A stretch of 64,000 nucleotides of DNA from Poa pratensis (lineage: Eukaryota > Streptophyta > Magnoliopsida > Poales > Poaceae), in NCBI GenBank assembly GCA_947311845.1, contig CAMZMU010000117.1:75133862-75197861 (forward strand), given 5' to 3'. Of this stretch, positions 22,806 through 33,959 are shown piece by piece. The notes beneath the pieces are model-generated. The model made no database searches and had not been told where the DNA came from. It saw only the letters and a program-made list of their open reading frames with translations. Every line of letters starts with the position of its first letter. Positions within the stretch are counted from its first letter, which is position 1. Made by a program: the position numbers and the translations under genes.

Positions 22806-23279
22806 GGATGGATGTGCAAGTGGTGGTAGTGGAGCTCGCCGGAGTTTGGATGGGGACGGGCGCGAGGAGGAAGATGAACAGGGAAATGGATTGGATGGAG
22901 AAAATACGTTTCCTTATATGGGGGGCTGCGCCGCGATTTTCGCCACGCGTCCCGCAACGGTTAGATAGTGGGTATCTTCTCCCCTACGCCTCGGAGATCG
23001 TGTGCGGAAGAATAGCAGTGATGGCGTTACAACGTCTCTTTGCTTATCCAAACTGTCGTGGACTGGGTTTGACTACGATGACGTCATGACAAGACTCGAC
23101 GCTGACAGAATCTTTCTGCCAGATTGTTCAAAGTGCAGGAGAGTTTGGCTTAATCCTTAAGGCAGACTGAACGTCTCATTTTGGAATGCTCCAAGCTCTT
23201 CTGTCCGCCTTTCGCAAAGGCGAAAGCCCGTGTCTTACAAAGACGGAAAACGAAGAACTTAATCCTTTCCGGGGACTAC

Positions 23280-23784
23280 TGTGGAGGTTATGCCGAACAG
23301 GTATACCTGTCACGGTAGTCAAAACCAGGCCCACCAAGGAGGCCCATCAGATAAAGCCGGAGGGCTTAATGGAGAAGGCCTCATGGGCTTAGGCGCAAGA
23401 ATAAGCCCTGGGCTGGCTTAGTGAAGTCCAAGACGAAGGCCAGACTATGTTCGCCTTAGGGAGCAAGTTAGGGTTTGTTACCGTGTTAGTCTAGGACTCA
23501 TGATCTACGTCGGTTAAGTCTTTCCTTGTAGGGGAATGCTTGGCGCCTTTATAAGCCAGCCTTCCAGCAGCCTTAGGGCACGCATACAACCTCATTGTAA
23601 TCTGTACACATATTCGCCTTGAGTGAATTATAGCAGCACGTAGGATCTCGCCACCGTCGTGAGATCCGAAGCTGGGTAAAACCGTGTGTGCAATCCCGTC
23701 ACTGGAACCCTCTACGTTCTTCCCCACCTCCTCTACGGTACGTATGAATCCATATAGTAGTTCCACGTTACCAATACCTCGACA
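23280..23784 (+). repeat. 3' LTR of the Tat element
   Basis: Begins TGTGGAGGTTATGCCGAACA right after a purine-rich GGGGACTAC and ends CAATACCTCGACA, giving a TGT...ACA LTR of 505 bp. It contains a TATA-like TTTATAAG near 23548, the phrase GTAATCTGTACACATATTCG, and near the end GTGAGATCCGAAGCTGGGTA. No second copy exists in the window, consistent with loss of the 5' end. The start is decided by the purine tract and TG dinucleotide, the end by the CA, so each may be off by a base or two. Confidence 0.75.
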
Positions 23785-24381
23785 GCTCTCTCCCCTAATC
23801 CCTCGCTCCGCCGCCGCGATTCACTCCTGCCACTGGCCCACGCGGGGCGCCCTAACTGTGAGCCTCTCCTGTCTCCTAGGGTGTGTTTGGTTTTTTCCCA
23901 AGAATGCCCTACCAAAAGTTTGGTAGACAAAATTTTGGTTGAGTCTTTTCTTGCCCACAAGTTGGCCAACATTGGCTAAAAAGGTGAACTAGAGTTGTTT
24001 TTATCACAAAAGAATATCGGTCAGAAGCAACGGGATGCATCAAGTCGAACCTACTATTTCTCCCTACTCCCGACAAGATATTGGTTAGCTGACCTCTACC
24101 CTCTGTGATCACAAAAATATTCCTCATCAGGAGCCAACACGAAATGGCACCCAGCTGTGCTCGTCCGCAAAAATATGAATTACAACCACTAACAAGTCTG
24201 AACAGAATGGAATACATCATCTTCACAGTAGAATACAATGGTTGTGTAGCAGCTAGGGGCAAAGCATCTGATGGCGGTATTTGCAGTTGTTCGATCAAAA
24301 AGGCGGCTGGGTGCGAAGACATGGGACTCCTTGGCTTGGCGACAACACCCATGAGTTGTTAAGCTAGTAAAAAAATCTCCT

Positions 24382-24988
24382 TTATGCCTGCATGAAGGCA
24401 TCCAGCTTTGATCTCTTGAGATGCTGTGGTCTGAAATCCTCCAACTTGAGATTGGAGCCGGTCTTGGCCTCGTTCAAGAACGAATCCCCCTTTTCTCTTG
24501 ATGAACTCAAGAACTGCCCCAAGGGCATTAGCTGCGATGCCTTCCCGTACAAGGTGTCCAGGTTCCTCTCCGCCTTCTTCGATCAATCTATCTACGTCTT
24601 GCAAAAGCAATATGTTTTCCAGGACAAACCTGGCAAAGAGTCGCCCAAGATACTCCGAGGCCTTTGGAGAATCACTTAGGGCGTCTTCCAATGAAGAAAG
24701 AACAGACGAGAGGCTGAACATTTTCTTGTAGTCAGCACACACACACTAGTGAATAGGAATGGACAATGAGAGGAGAAAGAAGCAAATCACTTACCCTCAA
24801 TGAGTTGATCCTTGAGAAATAAATTATATCCACCATTAAAAAGGCCAGCAAAGAGCTTTGCCAACAACTCTCTCTCCACGTCTTTTCTCTCAAAGGAGTC
24901 ATTTACCCAAAGTGATACCACACAAGGATAGAAGCTCGGAGCATTCAATTCTTCAATACACAATGCAACCTCCTTTTCATCTTTTGCA
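24382..24988 (-). pseudogene. eIF(iso)4G fragment (C-terminal MA3 region)
   Basis: eIF(iso)4G is the plant scaffold of the cap-binding translation initiation complex. Two minus-strand exons are recognisable. Exon A (24988 to 24795) follows a TTTTTGCAG acceptor and reads AKDEKEVALCIEELNAPSF, then VVSLWVNDSFERKDVERELL, ending KDQLIEG at a GTAAGT donor. Exon B (about 24737 to 24382) reads SLEDALSDSPKASEYLGRLF, FVLENILLLQDV and IEEGGEEPGHLV. A one-base shift in a G run near 24487 then puts the family ending (KLEDFRPQHLKRSKLDAFM) in another frame, with its stop at 24382-24384. The upstream MIF4G domain is absent. The fragment keeps intron sequence, so it is not a fully spliced retrocopy. It is flanked by the 17-bp direct repeats of the split MITE. 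Confidence 0.85.
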
Positions 24989-25457
24989 CTGCAAAAACAA
25001 GTCACACGTCAGCACACGACATAACAGGAACTCGTGGAGCGTTCATACGTTTTATGATAACAGAGAGAGAACCTGAAAATTTAAGCAATTAAGAATGAAA
25101 TAATCAACAAAACAAAGAGTGCACAAACAAGATCCTAACCATTACATGGGATTCATAGAAAAGAGGTACTTACAAATATCAGAGAAATATTAATAGGAAT
25201 TGGTAATATACCATTTTGTGGTCACCTGGTAGGATATGTATATTTAATCTTTTATGTTTCTAAGGTGTTTGAATTTGGACACTTGACAATGGATTGCCAC
25301 CACAACCTCATTGATGAACACTTTGAGTCAAATAAACTTCGAAATTTGCAGAACTGTCACATACTAGTCTCACAATAGCAGTAATCCAAATATTAGCAGT
25401 TACTGATAGTAGCACATTACTATCATGTACTCACTCTGTTCCAAAATGTAAGCATCT

Positions 25458-26265
25458 CGCTCTGTGACTGAATCCGTTCGATGGGTTATGGAGACAACCC
25501 TAGACCTTGCTCAGTTAGGGCTTGATAAACCTACCAAGGTTCTCAGGAAGAAATATAGCTAGAAGCCACCTGACGTGGGAGTGCTAAAAATTAACACGGA
25601 CGCGAGTTTCAATGCCCAATTGTTATCAGGCGGCACTGGGTTGATTGTCTGGGATCATCATGGTAGTATGATAAGAGCCCAAGCTCTATGGTTTGATCAT
25701 GCCGGTAACATGTTGTGCATGGAGGCACGAGCTATTTGTGAAGGTGCAAGAGTTGCGCTTGAGCGGGGGTTCTCACGGGGGATCATAGAGAGCGATTCAA
25801 AAATCACCGTAGACTTGTTCAATGATGAGAACAATAATACCTCAGAAATTATGTCTATTTTCCAGGAGATTAGAGAAATTAAAAGAGTTTTGACTAGCTG
25901 TAGCATTAGTTTTGTTGGGCGTGATGCTAATTGTAAAAAAAAATTGCGGATTGGAAGGTTAGACAACCCTCCAATCAACTTTGATAGAAGAAATTTCGGT
26001 GAGTACGCACGAGAGAGCGGGCGCTGGCACTCGAACTCGAGACCTCGCGGGCAGGGAGGTATCAACACCTCCTAGCCATCCGGGCTATGCCTCGGTTCTC
26101 GCGTGATGCTAATTGTGGTGCCCATTTATGTTCTAAGCAAGCTAGTAGTATTAGGAGAAGATGCCTGTGGATCAACTATAACCCATGTTTTCTTGCTGAA
26201 ACTCTCCGGAGTGATTGTAACCCTATCATTTGATGAATAAAGCTCACTGAATTCGCAAAAAAAAA
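25458..26265 (+). mobile_element. 5'-truncated LINE with RNase H domain and polyA tail
   Basis: The segment ends GAATAAAGCTCACTGAATTCG plus about 11 A and is flanked by 39-bp direct repeats (25419-25457 and 26266-26304, three differences). The reading from 25575 gives KINTDASFNAQLLSGGTGL, NMLCMEARAICEGARVAL and IIESDSKITVDLFN, with the D/E/D pattern of the RNase H found at the end of plant L1-type ORF2, then SFVGRDANC. That frame is interrupted by the SINE at 25935 and resumes at 26101 (RDANCGAHLCSKQA-like text). Reverse transcriptase and endonuclease are missing, as expected of 5' truncation. Confidence 0.85.
25935..26100 (-). mobile_element. Au-type tRNA-derived SINE inside the LINE
   Basis: The 166-bp insertion is flanked by perfect 16-bp copies of GCGTGATGCTAATTGT (25919-25934 and 26101-26116). 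Read on the minus strand it begins GAGAACCGAGGCATAGCCCG, contains a box-A-like stretch (ATAGCCCGGATGGCTAGGAG) and a box B (GAGTTCGAGTGCC) near 26040, and ends in nine T. A tRNA-like head with a short T-run end is the structure of the Au SINE family of grasses. It is not a tRNA gene: no cloverleaf acceptor stem forms. Confidence 0.8.
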
Positions 26266-26577
26266 ACTATCATGTACTCCCTTTGTTCCAAAATGTAAGC
26301 CTCTTTAACAAGCTAAACTAGTTTGCTAAAAAGGCTTACATTGTGAGACTAGGCCCTTAAAGGCTATCTCTTATTACTATATCATATTTATTATATTTTA
26401 TTTAAACAAATACATTTTTGGAACTAGAAGGTGAACTAGAGTTGGTAGTGGAGCATTGGCAAGCCAAAATATTGGTCACTATCCAAACAAGAGCCAACAT
26501 TTTGGTCATGACCAAAAAATTGGTATGACACGCTTTGGTCACAATCCAAACGTACCCCTATTCTGCCCGGTTCAGAC

Positions 26578-27112
26578 CAACGGAAAAAATAGCACGCTAT
26601 TTCCCGGTTAATAGCACGATATAGCGTATTTGGAGAGGCTACGCTATATTTAGCCTAAAGTTGACGCTACGGCGCTATTTTCGTCTTATACACTCGAAAT
26701 CACACTAAACGTGGTAACGTTATAGCTACGCTAACAAAAAGTCTGGAAATAACGTTAGGTGATGATGATGGCGGGCAATCTGTTGGTTCTTCTAGTTATT
26801 CTGAAGATGATGTCAATGATTCTGATTAAATTTTAAAATATTTATCTTTTAGTTTATTACTTTTTCATGGTTTTAAGCCTCATATTTGTATTCGTGTCAT
26901 GGATTTGGCCTTGACATTTGAAAATGGTTACCTGGTTATGCATGTATTGTTTCTGGAAAAAAAATAGTGCTGAAATCCTTAATATTTGGGCTATTTCTTA
27001 CAACTTTTTCATCACGCTATTTTATATGTAACTTCGCTATATCACGCTATATCTTGTATAGCTTCTGAAGGAGGACCACGCTATTTTTGATAGCACGCTA
27101 TTTTTTTCCTTG
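26578..27112 (+). mobile_element. Non-autonomous hAT element with 8-bp TSD
   Basis: Ends CAACGGAAAAAATAGCACGC (26578) and, inverted, CAAGGAAAAAAATAGCGTGC (from 27112) pair with a few differences. GTTCAGAC flanks both ends (26570-26577 and 27113-27120). An 8-bp TSD and a CAANG terminus mark hAT. The body repeats ATAGCACGCTATTT-type blocks. At 26761-26829 it encodes an acidic tail, DDDGGQSVGSSSYSEDDVND followed by SD and a stop, resembling the extreme C terminus of plant hAT transposases, so it probably derives by internal deletion from an autonomous copy. It ends 121 bp before the CIP111 start codon. Confidence 0.85.
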
Positions 27113-27233
27113 GTTCAGACTAGAGCAGAGTAACAGAGTTTTCTCAAAACCGAGGACTACCAGGAAAATCCCAAAAACATTACAGACATTCTTAAACCCT
27201 AGCTAACCCCACAAGCTCGCCGGAGCCGCCGCC

Positions 27234-30200
27234 ATGTCTTCGAATCGCAAGAAGAAGAAGCCGCCGGTGTCGCCATCCCCGCAGCCGTCCCCTCGCACTC
27301 CGTCCTCTCGCGGCCGTGAACCCTTCGGCGGCTGCGCTCTGGACCTGCCGTCCACCGCGGCGGCGGCGGCGGCGCGGTACCCGGCGCTCGTACCCCGAGG
27401 AGGCGCCGGCTGTTTCTCAGGCACCGTCGCCCATGTGGTCCCCAGGGGCGGGAGTAGTGGTGCCGAGGGGAGGCTCTGGCTCTCCGAGCCTGCCATGGTC
27501 GCCGCCGGGTTGCGGCCCGGGTGCCTCGTCTCCGTATGTTTCTCCTCCTCAAAATTTAGGATTAATCTCTGCGCCTAATTAAGCATTACACTTATCCCCC
27601 TGTTGTCCATGCAATTGCAAGCTACCGTGATCCATCCCTCGGCTCTTTCTGTTTCATTTTCGCTATGTTTGATATACGCTGATTGATCCATACGGTTACA
27701 GTATGTTGGTTGCTGAAAATAAGATTCATATTGTGGTGTATATCATGAATTTTGCTTGCCAAAAGGATGAAAGAGTATATATTTTATCATATGGTAGTGA
27801 ATAAGATGCTTTACTAGAAGCTGCAGCCCACTTTCTGTAGCTTTTAGCCGCGATGTCTATGTGCATATGCAAAATTAGTGTGATGTTTCTGTATCAAACA
27901 TGGCATATACACTGGATGACCCCGATTGTAGAACTGACTCCAGCTTCCTCTGGATTCCAATAAAGCTAACATTACCTTACCAATGTCTATGTAATTGTTT
28001 TTGCATAAGTCAGCTGAGCTCTGTTTCCTTCTTAGGTGTCACTCATTGCTTCTAGTAACAGTTTAGATGGCTTTCCACTTGATAGCTTATTTGAGGAGTG
28101 CAACAGATTCTTTGATCTTGATGTGAACAATGATCTCATGTCTAATGAAGCTGGGCTGAACTTTGTGACTGCCACAGTTTTTCCTTCACGCGAGGTATGC
28201 TCCTTTCTTGTCTTAATTCTTTTGGTGTCTAATGCGGCTAATCCCAAACCGTAAAAGTTTCTGATTGGGTTGTCAATCTTATCAGGTTCAAAAGAATGAT
28301 ATCAAGCTCTCCTGGGACCTTGCGTGCATGCTGGGATACAATTTATTAGGCTGTCCTTTGCTTATTAGCCCGCTACATACATCTCAAGCCCCGAAACAAA
28401 CTGATGATGGTGACATTTTGCGGGTGATAAAATGCAGTGATCTGTACCTTGGTCTAGTTCCACCGAAAGTTGCAACATCTAGACAGAACGAGTCAGAGTA
28501 TAGCCATCCTGTAAGAAATGCCATGGTTCCTGAGTCACCTAAAAAGATCCCTTCAACTCCTCCACGCAGGAATGAATCCCGTGATGGTGCATCTAACAGT
28601 GGCTCCTCATTGTGTTTGGATCCAGTCATTGCAAAATCAGCATTAGCAGATGATAAAATTAACGAGTTGCTGCAGATTTGTGCATCACGGTGGCTCAGTG
28701 GTAGGCACTTACTGAAAGGAAACTACATTCCCCTCTCAATGTGTGGGAAATTATCTATGTTCATAGTTCTGCGTGCAGAAATGGATAGTTCTACCCTGGA
28801 CGTAGTGCATGACAAAAGCAATTTGCTGTCTAATGCGGAGGTCTCTGCTAAATTGGTTGAAGCCCCTGCTTCATTCCTTGTCAACAGAACTACAAAAGTG
28901 CACCTTTCTGATTTTTCATCGTCAGAGGAGCTTGGGCCTGATAAGCTAGCGTTCCCATCAGAATATTCCATGCGTGCTGATACAGGAAATGATCGAAGGC
29001 TTGGTGGGTTATCTGAAGTGTCAGCAAAACTAAAAGAAATGATTTCATTTTCTCTAGCAGATCGAATTGGTTTACCAAGGCATGGTTTGCATGATTTGCC
29101 AAGGTATAGTGCGATTTGTTAACCTCCCTTCTCCACCCTAGATCACATACTACTTCATTTCTATTTGAATTAACAATGTACTGTTGGCTGATTTCAGGTA
29201 CAAAGGTCTTCTTCTTTATGGTCCACCTGGAACAGGGAAAACCTCTCTTGCTTCTTCATGTGCCTATGATCTGGGAGCCAATCTTTTTACAGTCAATGGA
29301 CCGGAGATCATTAGTCAGTATCACGGTGAAAGTGAACAGACATTGTATGATATTTTCACCTCAGCTAAGCAAGCTGCACCTGCTGTGGTTAGATTTTCTT
29401 CTAATAACCAACTACTTCTTTTGTTATCATGTCAATCACAGTTCAAATCTTTATATTTAATATACATCTTTACTAGGCTAGTATCATAATTTGTCAACTT
29501 ATCTCCCTGTATTAGATGAGCCATCTTTTGTCGATGACTTCTTTAACTTTGTTAAAATGATTCGTGTCCTCAGATGTTACCCCTTAGGATGAAAATAAGG
29601 TCTGGTAAAAGCATTTAGTGTGCCTACCTTTGCAGGAAAATCATCCTTTACACTGTTTTCCTTTTTTTACATTTCAAGTGAAGTTATCATTTTAAAGGTT
29701 GTTTAACACAGTTGCTGCAGTTGAAGCAGATAACAAAGCAAACACTCTTTTGAAGTGGTTTTGACAGTTTAGGTGTTTTCATTCATTATATTCTATATAT
29801 AAATGATTGCATCTAACTGAGGGCAGATATAAACTTACCGATCTATTAGAAATATGTACTGACTATCAACGATTCAACGTTTATGTATTCAAGCACTTAA
29901 TTACCAATGGTTACTTTGTACTATGGTGAGGTAGTATGTAGTAGTGTCTTAATCAGAACATTGTGAATTGATTATATGTATCTTCATTGTTATTAGATAT
30001 TTATTGATGAACTGGATGCGATTGCTCCAGCCAGGAAGGATGGGGGCGAGGAATTATCTCTTAGAATGGTTGCCACTTTGTTAAAACTGATGGATGAGAT
30101 AGGCCGTAATGATCGTGTTATCTTGATTGCTGCTACAAATCGTCGTGAAAGTATTGATCGAGCATTACTACGCCCAGGAAGATTCGATCAAGAAATCGAA

Positions 30201-33200
30201 ATAGGTAGAAAGCTCTGATGCTTTTCATGTACCACCGTTTGTAGCTAGGAAAGGGCAGTGTTAGTTTTATCTTTCTTTTCTATTGTGTTTTGTTTGGTTT
30301 TGGTTGTCGGCCGCTGGTGGCACACTGGCATGTGCGCTGAGCGTTCTTCAGTGTTTTTTTCTAACACAAAATGACATGAAAATAGATCGTATTCGTGAGA
30401 AAAATGCTTTTGTAATATACTCTACACATTCATGTTACTCTTTTAAGCTACTGTATGCAATCATTCCCTGACAGAAATTATTTTGTGCAACTAAAAATGC
30501 TAATAGATATGCTGAATATGTGTAGGATCTTTTGGGCGGTAACATCATACATTTAGAATGATCTAAACAAATAATTTCTAGGCAATTCATTATCTTTTTA
30601 CCCAAATAATAGGTAGTCTGATTTTGCAGTAAGAAGTTTGTTCAAATTGTTCTGTATCAGCAGATCCCTCTGAGTAGAAGAACGTTTCTCCAGCATGTCT
30701 TTGATTCTTTTCTTTTTCAATCCAGTTTCTTTATTGATTATCTTGCATTTTACTTTCTGCTACTTAAGAGATACAATGCCCCATAGACTGTTTTTTATAT
30801 CACCACAGTAGCTGTTTTCATACATTATGCTAAACTGAGGTTGACCGTGCACTTATAGATGGCCCTTGAACTGTTATCTGTATCACCAGTTCACCACAGT
30901 AGCTTTTTTCTTAACTTATGCTAAACTGAGGTTGACCGTGTACTAGGCATCAAATGCAACCTGACTATCAATGATGTTCATGTTGAAAATAAGCATAAAT
31001 CAAAGTTGATCAATTGTTGATTTTGTTGTCTGCAAAATGGCTCACTTGCAGGAGTACCATCTCCAGGACAGAGGCTGGACATACTTCACCATCTTCTAAT
31101 TGGAGTTCACCACTCTCTCACTAGTGAGGAAGTTGAGTCCCTTGCTTTTGCCACTCATGGATTCGTGGGTGCTGATCTAGCTGCACTCTGCAATGAGGCT
31201 GCATTGAGTGCTCTTCGCCATTATATTAGTGTAAAAGAAAGTTCAAGTCAACTACTTGCTGTTCGTGCCACTAATGCAGAAAAGTCTAATATTGGAGATA
31301 TGGATGGTTCTTTGGGATATGAAATAACCTCATTATCATCATCTCTCTCAAAGTTAACCATGTCAACGGAGGATTATCCCTGGACCGATAGAGGCGATAT
31401 CACAGAAAGTACCGAGCCTGATGATAAGAAAGATGATTTGCTATTGTTGGTGACTAATGATGACTTTGAAAAGGCTAAAATGAAAATTAGACCAAGTGCA
31501 ATGCGTGAGGTAGCATTTTATCCATCATATCTGTTCACTTAGTGTTTCTTTCTCAGTTTTCTTCTCCTATAACTTGCTGTGTCCTCTTTCATATTAGGTC
31601 TTATTTTGTTAGCAACACATCTTCTCCCTTTTTTTTTCCTTTCTATATGTTGTTTCAATATTTTCGTTCATAAACTCCAGCTGATGAGCAGTGAAAACTA
31701 GAATAAAACTTAAACATATCATGACTATTGGTATGAAGTTCTGGCATCACAATTCAATTAAGTGTAAGGTTCTTTGATTTGATAAAAGCTTCCTGGCGTA
31801 CAGGAAGCTAAATGTATTGTAAATGTATTTGTGATCTGTAGAAGATTGCATCGATAATGGTTCCAACATTTCGTGTACAGGTAATGCTAGAACTTCCAAA
31901 AGTACAATGGGAAGATGTTGGTGGTCAAGCCAGAATTAAGCAGCAGTTGATTGAAGCCATCCAATTGCCACAGAAATGCCCAGAGACATTTGAACGCCTA
32001 GGGATCAGACCCCCTAGAGGGTTGCTAATGATTGGACCACCAGGTTGTAGTAAGACATTGATGGCTCGCGCGGTAGCTTCTGAAGCAAAAATGAATTTTC
32101 TCGCAGTTAAGGGTCCTGAACTTTTCAGCAAATGGGTTGGTGATTCTGAAAAAGCGGTGAGATCACTATTTGCAAAGGCGAAGGAGAATGCACCTGCAAT
32201 ATTATTCTTTGATGAAATAGATGGGCTTGCAGTAACTCGTGGCCATGGAAATAATGGTATATCTGTTGCTGATAGGGTACTCAGTCAGTTGCTACAGGAA
32301 ATGGATGGTAAGGTTTAGTACTTTCTTAGGAACTCTGCTTTGGTCCAGGATGTTAGTCCAGCAAGCGGCCACTTTTTACCTCAGGGTTTATTTTATCAGA
32401 TCATATATTTCTTAATTGTTTAATACTGGAAGGTGGTTTACGCCTGTGATTATACAATGTCGTTGTTTCAATTGATGGCTGCACAAACCAAGGGCACAAA
32501 TTAGATTGGATATGATAGTCCAATTGTTTCTCTGGGGTCTAATGTTTGATTACATGTATGTGGTTCATTCTTGATACAAGTAGCAGAATAACAATATATA
32601 GTAAAAACCTATGGTATGTTCATTGCACCAAAGGCCTTCACATTGAACACTTAATGTTATGGTCCTGATGTTTAATTGCTAGTCAAATAGTCTCTGTGAT
32701 GTCTTATTAGTAGCGGGCTCTCTGCCATTTGCTTGTCTTTTCGTCATATGTTACATTTCGGCTCCCGGTTAGGTTTGATCATGTATACTTTACTATTTTT
32801 GCAACAGGTTTGGACCAAAAGATTGGTGTTACTGTTATTGCAGCTACAAATCGTCCTGATAAAATGGATATTGCACTTCTGAGGCCAGGTCATCTATCTC
32901 AACTACATGGATTATGCAGTTGAATGTTATGGCCTATGTTCATATCTTGGCCGACACATATAATGCTTTCTATCTTTTGTTGGTTTTAACTTCATGAATG
33001 ATTTATGAACTAGGTCGTTTTGATAGACTGCTTGATGTGCAACCACCTGATGAAGCTGACCGTGAAGATATTTTCCGGATTCATACACGCAGCATTCCAT
33101 GCAGCCCTGATGTCAATCTGAAAGAGCTTGCTAGACTCACAGAAGGCTATACCGGTGCCGACATAAAGCTTGTCTGCAGGGAAGCAGCTGTTGCTGCACT

Positions 33201-33467
33201 CGATGTATGCTGCCTGCTCTTTCCCCATCCTGGCACATTTTTCAATATTTTCGTTAGACACTTGCTGATATAAGGTACTTGCATGTCCATCAGGAGAGCT
33301 TTGACATTCCGGAAGTAGCAATTATACACTTTAAGTCGGCGATCAACCGAGTAAAGCCATCAGATATGAAGTTCTACCAGGAGCTCGCGGCCCGATTTAG
33401 CAGATTCGTTGATCACACAGAGAAAGCAGCACTACCGGGAGAACATACTAAACCTGCCATTTTGTAG
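27234..33467 (+). CDS. CIP111: AAA+ ATPase of the CIP111 / AFG2-SPATA5 type
   Basis: Ten exons join in frame: 27234-27533, 28036-28194, 28286-29103, 29198-29387, 29997-30204, 31052-31509, 31881-32307, 32808-32888, 33014-33204, 33294-33467, all with GT-AG borders, giving 1001 residues, close to the Arabidopsis homologue (about 1020). A basic, Pro/Ser-rich N terminus ([15 protein letters not shown]) and a CDC48-N-like region come first. The D1 module has Walker A GPPGTGKT (434-441) and Walker B IFIDELD (490-496). The D2 module begins [10 protein letters not shown], with Walker A GPPGCSKT (763-770) and Walker B ILFFDEID (818-825). The D2 Walker A with CS instead of TG is the family's own variant. 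The yeast counterpart strips a placeholder protein from pre-60S ribosomes; the plant protein was first found as a calmodulin binder. ATG 27234 follows a short leader. It looks intact. Confidence 0.93.
30801..30945. repeat. Short tandem duplication in a CIP111 intron
   Basis: CACCACAGTAGCT and AACTGAGGTTGACCGTG occur twice about 91 bp apart within intron 5. The second copy is partial. No splice signal is disturbed. Confidence 0.7.
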
Positions 33468-33959
33468 CCGACAAGATTCTTATATCTGTAGATAGAGGAG
33501 TTCATCATTAGCAAATTCCTTATCTTGTCCACAGCCGCACCACCTCAACGACTCACCATTCAGTTCTAACGTGTTTTATGTACTTTATTTGGCCCCATTA
33601 ATCCAGAAGTAGTCGTCAGCGCAATACTACAATCCTCATTCTTTGGCAGCAAACCGTGCTGCTATTGTACCAGCTATGAGATGGAGACGGCAAGTGTGTA
33701 GAAACGGGCTGCTTCGTGAGCAGTCGTTTTCTCTTCATTTGGTTAATGTATCTGAGCCTGCTGTTTACATGATCAGAGCCGCAAGAATGTTTTCCATTTT
33801 AACAGTTTGGTATGATCTTCTCCAGCATTTTCTGTAGCTGGATATATGAAGCTGGTAATGCAAGTCAAAGAGTTGCATTTTTTGGATGTCAGAGAGCAAA
33901 ATCTAGTACTATTGTGTATCAGTAGACAGTAGTAGTGGAAAGAGAGGACACTGAACAAC
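33468..33959. other. 3' flank of CIP111
   Basis: Contains the presumed 3' untranslated region. No canonical AATAAA was seen in a convincing position and no other gene is recognised. Confidence 0.4.

Larger units (their letters stand above)
15912..23784 (+). mobile_element. 5'-truncated Tat-lineage Ty3/gypsy retrotransposon
   Basis: Domain order on the plus strand is reverse transcriptase, first RNase H, second RNase H, integrase, then a long region coding on the minus strand, then the 3' LTR (23280-23784). Integrase after RNase H defines Ty3/gypsy. A second RNase H plus extra sequence with an antisense gene between integrase and the 3' LTR is characteristic of the Tat lineage (Grande, RIRE2 and relatives). 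The 5' LTR, gag and protease are absent: the element starts abruptly in a scrambled junction at 15912-15957. All frames carry shifts or stops, so it is dead. Confidence 0.88.
25429..26345. mobile_element. Stowaway-like MITE remnant interrupted by a LINE
   Basis: After TA, CTCACTCTGTTCCAAAATGT (left of the LINE) and CTCCCTTTGTTCCAAAATGT (right of it) are versions of the Stowaway terminal motif. To the right follow AAGCCTCTTTAACAAG and, in inverse, AAAAAGGCTTACATTGTG, forming an inner hairpin. The expected right terminus (GGAGGGAG) is lost. The LINE insertion duplicated the left end. Confidence 0.65.
23880..26557. mobile_element. Tourist/PIF-Harbinger-like MITE split by a 2.43-kb insertion
   Basis: Ends are GGGTGTGTTTGG (23880) and CCAAACGTACCC (to 26557), inverted relative to each other, flanked on both sides by CTA (23877-23879, 26558-26560). 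The 17-mer AAGGTGAACTAGAGTTG occurs at 23981-23997 and 26428-26444. If the intervening 2430 bp plus one copy of the 17-mer are removed, a 231-bp MITE remains. The insertion holds an eIF(iso)4G gene fragment and a MITE with LINE and SINE. CTA rather than TTA/TAA as TSD is slightly unusual for this superfamily. Confidence 0.7.

Noticed and set aside
24392..24679. Plus-strand open frames over the eIF(iso)4G fragment
   Set aside because: The minus strand carries the clear eIF(iso)4G motifs, so the plus frames are antisense by-products.
25935..26535. tRNA gene at the sequences with A- and B-box motifs
   Set aside because: The flanking 16-bp duplication and T-rich tail show a SINE; acceptor and other stems do not pair. 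The similar sequence at 46470-46535 fails for the same reason.
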